NCBI GenBank assembly: GCA_030613285.1
Contig: JAUWME010000088.1
Coordinates: 1 to 7,827 of the forward strand
Reading direction: 5' to 3'
Source: Candidatus Zymogenus sp.
GTDB taxonomy: Bacteria > Desulfobacterota > Zymogenia > Zymogenales > Zymogenaceae
DNA: 7,827 nucleotides
Shown here: positions 1-4,904 of the stretch, piece after piece
How positions within the stretch are numbered: position 1 is the first letter of the stretch
How the letters are laid out: each line of letters begins with the position of its first letter
Position numbers and translations under genes: made by a program
Notes under the pieces: model-generated
What the model was told of the DNA's origin: nothing
What the model saw: the letters and a program-made list of their open reading frames with translations, nothing else
Databases searched by the model: none

Positions 1-50
1 TATTCCCTGTCAAATTTGATGTTGATGTGTTGAAACAGTTTGCTGATTTT
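1..50 (-). pseudogene. Degenerate duplicate of the 3' end of the adjacent lipoprotein gene
   Basis: Read on the minus strand, this stretch encodes roughly KISKLFQHINIKFDRE, which lines up with the last residues of the neighbouring lipoprotein (EINSLFHDINIELDRS). At the DNA level, 7-50 and 102-145 match at 35 of 44 positions by hand count. The fragment follows the lipoprotein stop codon after about 40 unrelated bases and lies in a different frame, so it is not a read-through extension. The window edge falls just after the DRE codons; the next two bases (TA) would fit a stop. It is most simply a remnant of a tandem paralogue or a partial duplication. No start codon or ribosome site for it is visible. 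Confidence 0.6.
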
Positions 51-91
51 CAAGTGACAGCCATTATTAGAAAAATTAGAGAAGGGGTGGG

Positions 92-511
92 TTACCTGCT
101 TCTGTCAAGCTCGATGTTGATGTCGTGAAACAGGCTGTTGATTTCCATTTTGTATTTATTTTTTTTCCCGGGCAAGAATTGCGGCGGGATCTTCTTTTTT
201 ATCTCAAGCCATGTTCCGCTCCCCTCGGTCTTATAAATTAGTTGCAGCCGAATCTTTGTCTTCGCAAACCGGGAACTCCTTTTGACTTTTATAATGTTTT
301 CCGACTTGTTGATCTCAGTTGTTGTCCACTTATGTTCCTTCAAGACTGCAATAGACGCATCCATAACTTTCTCACTCGAATATTCGTAATACATCTTTCG
401 ACCCTCATCTCTTTCAATACTCAACGGAGAGGTGTGGGCGCAAGAGAGCAAGAATAATATGGAAAAAACGACAGCGCAAATAAGTCTAATAGGTCTAATA
501 TATTTCCTCAT
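92..511 (-). CDS. Small lipoprotein of unknown function
   Basis: The 139-residue product begins with a basic n-region (MRKYIRPIR), a hydrophobic stretch and a good lipobox LLSC with the lipidated cysteine at residue 24, followed by Ala. It should therefore be exported and lipid-anchored, probably to the outer membrane. The mature part of about 115 residues is Lys-rich and alternates short helix-like and strand-like segments: YSSEKVMDASIAVLKEHKW, then a strand pattern around ENIIKVKR, RLQLIY and WLEIKKK. This loosely recalls small BamC- or DUF3568-like alpha/beta lipoproteins, but I cannot assign a family. The start is supported by AGGA six bases upstream of the ATG; the stop is TAA. The gene stands alone, about 330 bases downstream of the parvulin gene on the same strand. 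The repeat of its 3' end just beyond the stop suggests it once had a tandem paralogue. Confidence 0.8.
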   Translation of the reverse strand: MRKYIRPIRLICAVVFSILFLLSCAHTSPLSIERDEGRKMYYEYSSEKVMDASIAVLKEHKWTTTEINKSENIIKVKRSSRFAKTKIRLQLIYKTEGSGTWLEIKKKIPPQFLPGKKNKYKMEINSLFHDINIELDRSR

Positions 512-843
512 GGATTATCCTCACTTATTATGGTGAAAGACCGAACCATCCAAACTCGTGGCTATATCAAGTTTGCAAGCTTGCAATTCTCCAAGTCTCA
601 AGTTGATGCCACCCGCCGAAGTCTAAAAGTTATAGTCGAACACAATGAACACTACATAGACCACAAATAGTGTCAGTATCAAGGGGCCGCACTGTTTGTC
701 ATTGCAAAAAGTATTCAGATATTTTTCGCTCCGCCCAAAAAACTTCTCCCTTTTGTTCAGGTACGCAATAATCGGATGAACCCTCAAAAATTTAGGCACT
801 CGAAATTCGTAAAGAGCTCTTTTTTACTAAGGGTCGGGGTAAT
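512..843. other. Gene-free intergenic stretch
   Basis: I see no convincing coding region on either strand here. An ATG-initiated frame entering from 776 on the plus strand is only the antisense of the parvulin gene's acidic tail. The stretch contains a perfect 14-bp palindrome at 573-586 and a perfect 12-bp palindrome at 811-822 (AAAGAGCTCTTT). The promoter of the lipoprotein gene should lie near the right side of base 511, but I found no -35/-10 pair with convincing spacing. No GC-rich hairpin followed by a T-run marks the end of the parvulin gene. Confidence 0.5.
573..586. repeat. 14-bp perfect palindrome, possible operator
   Basis: TTGCAAGCTTGCAA is a perfect palindrome about 60 bases upstream of the lipoprotein start codon on the minus strand. 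Its length and position would suit a binding site for a dimeric regulator. It could also be chance, since only one copy is seen in the window. Confidence 0.3.
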
Positions 844-1755
844 CTATTTTTCTTCTTCTACTTCTTCCTTATCATCCTCAACTTTTTCATCTTCGTCATT
901 TTCGTCTTCCACAATATCACCTTCCTCTTTTACTTTTTCCTTCTTAATGTCCTTTATAAGGGATAGGTTTTCTTCGTATATTGTGTATTCTGAAATTTCT
1001 TTGAGATCTCTAATATAGTTGTCCAAGAGCATTTTCTTTTTCTGCGCCTGATATTTCTCAAGCAGACGGTCTTTGTCCACGAGTTTAATAATATGGAACC
1101 CGTAGCGGGTCTTGACAATATCGCTGATGTCCCCCGGCATTTTTAGGGCGAAAGCGGCGGTGTCAAATTCTGGAACCATGTCGCCTTTGCCGAAGTAACC
1201 CAGGTCCCCACCCCTTGGAGCTGATGGCCCGATGGAATGATCCTCAGCCATTTCCTTAAAATCCTCCCCATCTTTGAGCATTTTCAGGATGTTCTTTGCC
1301 TCGTCTTCTGTTTCAACAAGTATGTGTCTTGCCCAAATGGTACTGGCGTTATCGAAGGAGTCTTGGTTTCTCAAGTACAATTCCTCAATTTCGTTGTTTG
1401 TGAGGGGTATTTGATCTTCAAACTTCCTTTCGAGATATTCTTCGATGACGATTTTGCGCTGAGCGTCTTCAATTCTATTAAGTATCTTCTTGTCTTTGGT
1501 TATTCCCTCTTTTTCCGCCTCGGTGTAGAGGATTTTTCTCAGAACCAGGGTTTCAATAAATCTCTTTTGACCCTCTTCTGTAACCATGTAAGCTGCCGCA
1601 TCTGGAGGGAGGAAGCTAATTTTATCCTTAAATTCCTTGTCAGTAATCTTCCAGCCGTCACCTTCGGCGACTTTTTTATCACATCCAAAAAAGGTGAAAG
1701 TAAGGGCTACAACAACTAACAGGAAAATTCTTTTCATCACAAGATTCTGCAACAT
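844..1755 (-). CDS. Lipoprotein parvulin-type peptidyl-prolyl isomerase (PpiC/SurA/PrsA family)
   Basis: The 303-residue protein should catalyse cis-trans isomerisation of peptidyl-prolyl bonds and act as a folding chaperone for exported proteins, anchored by lipid in the cell envelope. Residues 1-25 form a signal peptide ending in FFGC, a slightly non-canonical lipobox with Cys25 followed by Asp26; in enterobacteria Asp at +2 keeps lipoproteins in the inner membrane. Residues 30-135 are a helical SurA-N-like region. The parvulin domain spans about 141-225: it opens with WARHILVETEDEA, includes RGGDLGYFGKGDMVPEFD, and closes with YGFHIIKL. The two family histidines are His144 and His221. After a helix to about 265 comes an acidic low-complexity tail (268-303), which is unusual. 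The first ATG is chosen because GGAG lies eight bases upstream; the alternative ATG at codon 7 has no ribosome site. The stop is TAG. Confidence 0.92.
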   Translation of the reverse strand: MLQNLVMKRIFLLVVVALTFTFFGCDKKVAEGDGWKITDKEFKDKISFLPPDAAAYMVTEEGQKRFIETLVLRKILYTEAEKEGITKDKKILNRIEDAQRKIVIEEYLERKFEDQIPLTNNEIEELYLRNQDSFDNASTIWARHILVETEDEAKNILKMLKDGEDFKEMAEDHSIGPSAPRGGDLGYFGKGDMVPEFDTAAFALKMPGDISDIVKTRYGFHIIKLVDKDRLLEKYQAQKKKMLLDNYIRDLKEISEYTIYEENLSLIKDIKKEKVKEEGDIVEDENDEDEKVEDDKEEVEEEK

Positions 1756-1763
1756 ATTGTTTA

Positions 1764-1767
1764 CTCC
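1764..1767 (-). promoter_or_regulatory. Shine-Dalgarno site of the parvulin gene
   Basis: GGAG on the minus strand, eight bases upstream of the ATG at 1755. It favours this start over the ATG at 1737, which would shorten the n-region of the signal peptide. Confidence 0.6.
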
Positions 1768-1781
1768 AATTTTTTAAAGAG

Positions 1782-1808
1782 TTTATACGGTCAAGGCCGA
1801 TATGTCAA
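1782..1808 (-). promoter_or_regulatory. Candidate sigma70 promoter for the parvulin gene
   Basis: On the minus strand a perfect TTGACA (1808-1803) is followed after 15 bases by TATAAA (1787-1782), leaving a short leader to the start at 1755. The 15-base spacer is shorter than the usual 17; shifting the -10 to TAAACT gives 17 but a poorer match. Confidence 0.45.
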
Positions 1809-1917
1809 GGAGAATATTTTTTTATCGCTTATATCAATTTTGTACGATTCGAACGGGAAAGTAAAAAATATCCTGAATCTTCAAATATATGAAAAAAGGA
1901 GATTAATTTTTAGGGGG

Positions 1918-1946
1918 TTGACATTTTAACGCACATATAGTAATCT
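1918..1946 (+). promoter_or_regulatory. Candidate promoter for the discoidin-domain gene
   Basis: A perfect TTGACA at 1918-1923 is followed at 17 bases by TAATCT (1941-1946), a poor -10. A better -10 look-alike, TATAGT (1936-1941), is only 12 bases away. If used, the promoter would leave a leader of about 120 bases before the start at 2072, unusually long for a single gene. Confidence 0.35.
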
Positions 1947-1954
1947 TTCTTTTT

Positions 1955-2033
1955 CACATCTTTCAACGGGAGTCCACGCATTCTGTACAAAGCCTACTAA
2001 ATAATAGATGAAAGATTGTGTAAAGATGTACAG
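1955..2033 (+). promoter_or_regulatory. Leader with interleaved inverted repeats
   Basis: Four arms alternate in the leader of the discoidin gene. Arm A (CACATCTTTCA, 1955-1965) is complementary to 2009-2020 (TGAAAGATTGTG, one bulged base). Its core ACATCTTT (1956-1963) is also perfectly complementary to 2022-2029. Arm B (CTGTACA, 1983-1989) is perfectly complementary to 2027-2033. The order A-B-A'-B' allows a pseudoknot, and the overlap of the second A partner with the B partner allows mutually exclusive pairings. The arms could instead be DNA-level binding sites. I do not recognise any known riboswitch class. Confidence 0.35.
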
Positions 2034-2071
2034 TCTACAAAATTTAACTAATAGAGGTTAAAGGAGTTATT

Positions 2072-2896
2072 ATGGGAAATGTAGCATTAGGCAAAAAAGT
2101 CGAAGAAGAATGGAAAAATGCAAGTGAAGTAACAAATGGTATAATTAATGGTTACACGGCGGGGACAGGATTTGTTCATACAAACTGGCCAGATTATTTA
2201 ACAATTGATTTAGAAAGTATTTGTAAATTGTATGTAATAAGGTTTCTATTGTGGGATAGACTTGGGAATTCGAATAAACGGGATAAAAGGAAATATAAGT
2301 ACAGGCTTCTAACATCTGAGGATCATAATGAATGGCAAGTACATTTTGATACCGGGAAAGATGGGTTCAATGGATGGCAAGAATTTGAATTCAATCCACC
2401 AGTTTCAGCAAGATATGTAAGAATTCATGCAATGTGGAACTCTGCAAACGTAGAATATCATATTGTTGAAGTGGAAGCGCATGATAGTCCAGCCACTTCT
2501 TTGATCGCTGAATGTGTGTTAAAAAGGGTTATTAATAACTCAATTGATAAAAATGAGATTGAAGTAGGAGAACCTTTCCCTTTGACGAGCAAGGTATTTT
2601 CTGACTTAAATAAAATTGAGGAATTAGTAAATGATAACGATTATATAAAACCAGAAAAATTTTTACGAATTATTAATGATTTACGTGTCAAATTTAGAGA
2701 CATGACTTTAATTGAACAAAGTATGGATTCTATACGAAGAGAAATCATAAGGCCAGTAACAGAAGAAATGGAGGAGGCAAGTAAACTTGGTAAGTATTCA
2801 AAATACGGTTTTATTGTCGGACTTATTGGTTTTATTGTCGGACTTGTTGGTGGAATAATGACAATTATTACTTTAATTGTTGATTTGAATTCTTAA
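2072..2896 (+). CDS. Discoidin (F5/8 type C) domain protein with a C-terminal membrane segment
   Basis: This 274-residue protein has no signal peptide. Residues 8-137 read as a discoidin/F5/8C jelly roll: an early ASEVTNG motif, the strand DYLTIDL, YVIRFLLWDR, YRLLTSEDHNEW, and the closing ARYVRIHAMWN...YHIVEVEAHD. Such domains usually bind carbohydrates or lipids outside the cell. Residues 138-240 are a charged, helical linker. Residues 245-270 are hydrophobic with glycines at 246, 250, 253, 257, 260 and 261, giving a membrane segment with a glycine-zipper-like face and only a few residues after it. The layout suggests a tail-anchored protein with its sugar-binding-type domain in the cytoplasm, which would be unusual. 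GGAG lies five bases before the ATG; the stop is TAA. Two 60-base rows counted by hand gave 35% and 20% G+C, clearly poorer than the flanking genes and a sign of transfer. No recognisable partner gene lies beside it. Domain call fairly sure, function unknown. Confidence 0.75.
   Translation: MGNVALGKKVEEEWKNASEVTNGIINGYTAGTGFVHTNWPDYLTIDLESICKLYVIRFLLWDRLGNSNKRDKRKYKYRLLTSEDHNEWQVHFDTGKDGFNGWQEFEFNPPVSARYVRIHAMWNSANVEYHIVEVEAHDSPATSLIAECVLKRVINNSIDKNEIEVGEPFPLTSKVFSDLNKIEELVNDNDYIKPEKFLRIINDLRVKFRDMTLIEQSMDSIRREIIRPVTEEMEEASKLGKYSKYGFIVGLIGFIVGLVGGIMTIITLIVDLNS
2807..2848 (+). repeat. Tandem 21-bp repeat in the membrane-segment coding region
   Basis: Two adjacent 21-base units (2807-2827 and 2828-2848) are identical at 20 of 21 positions and encode GFIVGLI and GFIVGLV. 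The near-identity at synonymous positions points to recent duplication of one heptad of the membrane helix. Confidence 0.85.
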
Positions 2897-2955
2897 AAGT
2901 TATTTCAATTGGTAAATCATAGATTTTCTACAAAAAAAAAGATTTTTTAAGAATT
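2888..2955. repeat. 11-bp inverted repeat spanning the stop codon of the discoidin gene
   Basis: AATTCTTAAAA (2888-2898, containing the TAA stop) and TTTTAAGAATT (2945-2955) are perfectly complementary with 46 bases between them. The stem is AT-rich and the loop large, so it is a weak candidate for a terminator or 3'-end structure between the convergent discoidin and cupin genes. The segment also has a run of nine A followed closely by a run of six T. Confidence 0.35.
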
Positions 2956-2991
2956 ATTGAAAAGTGAATTCAACTAACAAGTGCAATTATT

Positions 2992-3372
2992 TCAGGGAAA
3001 ATCGAGGTCGGGTTTTGGGATTACAGAATCGCCTACCTCCGTCGTTGAAAAGAAACAAATAAGCCGGAGCCTCTCTTTTGTCAAGTTTCGGGTTAGGTGG
3101 GCAACATCCTTCGGTATCAGGACAGTGTCCCCAGGGCGAAGGGGGACGACTTCTTCATTGATTAGAATATCTCCCTCTCCCGATGCTACAAAGATTATCT
3201 CCTCGCAGTCCGTGTGAAGGTGTCCCGGTTTTGAGACCGATCCCGGCAGGACGTCAACGACCATCATGCTCATATCTTCACCCTTTAGTTTTTCTCCGCC
3301 CACGACGTCCCAGACCTCTCTTCCGATGACTTCCCGTAATGGAACATCGTCAAGATTTACCTTGTATTTCAT
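2992..3372 (-). CDS. Small single-domain cupin protein
   Basis: From the ATG at 3372 the product is 126 residues, the size of a stand-alone cupin barrel. Counting from the GTG one codon earlier, cupin motif 1 is G51-H52-L-H54...E58/E59...G66, with the metal ligands His52, His54 and Glu59. Motif 2 is G82-DTVLI-P88-KDVA-H93-LTR-N97, with His93 the fourth ligand. All four metal-binding residues are thus present, so it probably binds a divalent metal. Function cannot be read from the fold: isomerase, dioxygenase, epimerase and ligand-sensing roles all occur. It is the last gene of a minus-strand operon, 87 bases after the stop of the LarA homologue, which suggests it acts on the same metabolite or senses it. 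AGGGG lies six bases from the ATG but only three from the GTG, so the ATG is preferred. The stop is TGA. Confidence 0.85.
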   Translation of the reverse strand: MKYKVNLDDVPLREVIGREVWDVVGGEKLKGEDMSMMVVDVLPGSVSKPGHLHTDCEEIIFVASGEGDILINEEVVPLRPGDTVLIPKDVAHLTRNLTKERLRLICFFSTTEVGDSVIPKPDLDFP

Positions 3373-3434
3373 CACAAGCCCCTTTTCACGGCCCCCCCTA
3401 TTTGGAGAAAACCGATAGTATCATTTTTTGCCAT
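3372..3434 (-). CDS. Possible 20-codon leader ORF overlapping the cupin start
   Basis: Between the LarA homologue and the cupin, an ATG at 3434 opens a frame for MAKNDTIGFLQIGGAVKRGL, ending in TGA whose last base is the first base of the cupin ATG (TGATG). Such overlaps often couple translation. AAAAGGA precedes the ATG but only two bases away, closer than usual. The frame contains a run of seven G. It is unsupported by any family and may be chance. Confidence 0.25.
   Translation of the reverse strand: MAKNDTIGFLQIGGAVKRGL
3379..3384 (-). promoter_or_regulatory. Shine-Dalgarno site deciding the cupin start
   Basis: AAGGGG on the minus strand, six bases from the ATG at 3372. The GTG at 3375 would be only three bases away, so the ATG is the better start. 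Confidence 0.55.
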
Positions 3435-3459
3435 GATCCTTTTAATCAATACAGTACAA

Positions 3460-4893
3460 TTACACTTCAACTCGTGGCGTAAAAAAGGGCGGCAGCTGAA
3501 CAAAAGTAATTGAGATGTCTTTTCCCATCTCCTTTTTTGCTCCCTCAATTGCCCCTTCGACATTGGGAAAAGGTTCCCACTCCAGTTTTTCTGCAACAGC
3601 GTTGTCCGTGCAACCAGCGGCAAAGACCTTTGAGAGATACATCTTGGGATAAACGGTGGTGGTGTAGGCCTGTACCGGGTGGGCGCCGTGAAAACCGAAG
3701 CCGTAACGGTATTTATGAACAAACTCTGGTCTGTGGGCGTACTCGTCCGCAAAAAGATCGTAAAGCTCTGCAGCATCCCTTGTCCGTTCAAAACCCTCCC
3801 TCCAGAGCGTCAGGTATGACGGATGGTGAATCGGGTCCACCTGATCGTGGAGGGGATTTGAGAGGATGAGGATACCGTCCTTTTTTACAAGTGGCATATT
3901 TTTGTAATTTGAAAAGAGATAACCAAGTCCCATCCTCGCAATCAGAATAGGGTTGATTATTGTTCCCATTGAATATGGCATGAAGTCGGGCAACCCAAAC
4001 ACCAAAACGTCAGTCTGACCCTTCACGTCCAAGATCTTGTGCTGATTGAGAAATTCAAGGGTCTTTTCGTGGACAAGGTCCACATCTCCGGCAACCACAC
4101 CCGACATCTTGGGGGGAATCTGGCTGTCGATGGTAGTTTCCACCTGAAATATTTCTTTACCCATCCCCTTAAGGTGCTCTTTCAGATGATGCCCCATCTC
4201 TCTTATTCTGTCGTGGAGGAAGTTTTTGTCTGGCTCCATGCAAGACGCCGGGGCCTCGGCAATATACATCTCGTGGTTGTGGATGTGTCGAATCGTCTTG
4301 TAAGTGCCCAGTCCAATGATCGTTGATTTCCACCCGCCGTTAAAAGCAACCCAGTTTAGGTTGACGTAGATGGTAAGGTCATAATCGATGACCCTTTTGT
4401 TTATCTCGACATCGTACCCGTTTTCGGTAAAGCCGAGGTGTACGATATTTTCTTTGTCCTCAGCGTCGTGGCCGATAATCTGAGCATGGTTGAATTCACT
4501 CATTATTTTGTCGCCCAGAATAATCCTCAGCTCGCTCCTCTTCCACATACGGTGGATTCCGTTGGCACAGACTAATGTTATATCCTTGTTTTTGACACCT
4601 GCACTGTAAAGCTCTTCGATGATGGCCCCGATGGCGGTTTCCCTGTTGTCGGGGGGGGGCATGGGCGGGACGGGAACCGCAAGGTCAGCAAAGGCTATGA
4701 GGACTTTGGAACCCGCCTTGACGTGTTCCTTTAAAGGTTTTGTTCCCAGGGGTTTTCTTATTGCCTTGAGGACAGCCTTCTTGGGATCCGAAAGGGGGTC
4801 AACGTGGGGTGGGGCCGAGAGGATCCTGGTGTTTTCAGGAAACTCAACGTCCACAAAGTTGTTACCACAAAACATTGAGACTTTCTTGTCCAT
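3460..4893 (-). CDS. LarA-like (DUF2088) nickel-pincer racemase/epimerase homologue
   Basis: The 477-residue length and motif order fit the lactate racemase LarA superfamily, whose members use a nickel-pincer nucleotide to racemise or epimerise 2-hydroxy acids. Visible landmarks are the early strand VLIAFAD with Asp70 (Asp72 of L. plantarum LarA, recalled numbering), NGIHR with His114 (His108), FNGGWKS with Lys189 (the lysine that carries the cofactor, Lys184) and HIHNH with His205 (His200 by spacing). Two classical residues are absent: the DHTR arginine is replaced within ADLAVPVPP, and the position ten before the lysine, His174 in LarA, is Leu179. Substrate is therefore probably not lactate. 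No larB, larC or larE cofactor genes are in the window. The ribosome site AGGAGG, five bases from the ATG, overlaps the TAG stop of the upstream dehydrogenase, so the two are tightly linked. A 9-bp G run on the plus strand (4651-4659) encodes Pro79-81. The stop is TAA. Confidence 0.82.
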   Translation of the reverse strand: MDKKVSMFCGNNFVDVEFPENTRILSAPPHVDPLSDPKKAVLKAIRKPLGTKPLKEHVKAGSKVLIAFADLAVPVPPMPPPDNRETAIGAIIEELYSAGVKNKDITLVCANGIHRMWKRSELRIILGDKIMSEFNHAQIIGHDAEDKENIVHLGFTENGYDVEINKRVIDYDLTIYVNLNWVAFNGGWKSTIIGLGTYKTIRHIHNHEMYIAEAPASCMEPDKNFLHDRIREMGHHLKEHLKGMGKEIFQVETTIDSQIPPKMSGVVAGDVDLVHEKTLEFLNQHKILDVKGQTDVLVFGLPDFMPYSMGTIINPILIARMGLGYLFSNYKNMPLVKKDGILILSNPLHDQVDPIHHPSYLTLWREGFERTRDAAELYDLFADEYAHRPEFVHKYRYGFGFHGAHPVQAYTTTVYPKMYLSKVFAAGCTDNAVAEKLEWEPFPNVEGAIEGAKKEMGKDISITFVQLPPFFTPRVEV

Positions 4894-4898
4894 TTGTT

Positions 4899-4904
4899 CC
4901 TCCT
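4899..4904 (-). promoter_or_regulatory. Strong Shine-Dalgarno site overlapping the upstream stop codon
   Basis: AGGAGG on the minus strand, five bases before the LarA-homologue ATG, and overlapping the TAG of the dehydrogenase gene (TAGGAGG). This arrangement supports a single transcript with coupled translation. Confidence 0.75.

Noticed and set aside
811..822. AAAGAGCTCTTT palindrome followed by T residues as a terminator
   Set aside because: It has no loop and lies downstream of no plus-strand gene; on the minus strand there is no T-run after it.
1846..1854. GTTCGAATC on the minus strand, resembling a tRNA T-loop
   Set aside because: The flanking bases do not form the five-base T-stem and no acceptor or anticodon arm can be drawn, so it is not a tRNA; a remnant attachment site could not be supported either.
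1956..1967. 12-mer ACATCTTTCAAC shared with 6919-6930
   Set aside because: A repeat of this length is expected by chance a few times in a window this size, and the flanks do not match.
2966..2985. CAACTAACAAG downstream of the discoidin gene, like the start of an integron attC site
   Set aside because: No matching GTTRRRY end and no imperfect palindrome follow; the sequence runs straight into the cupin gene's 3' end.
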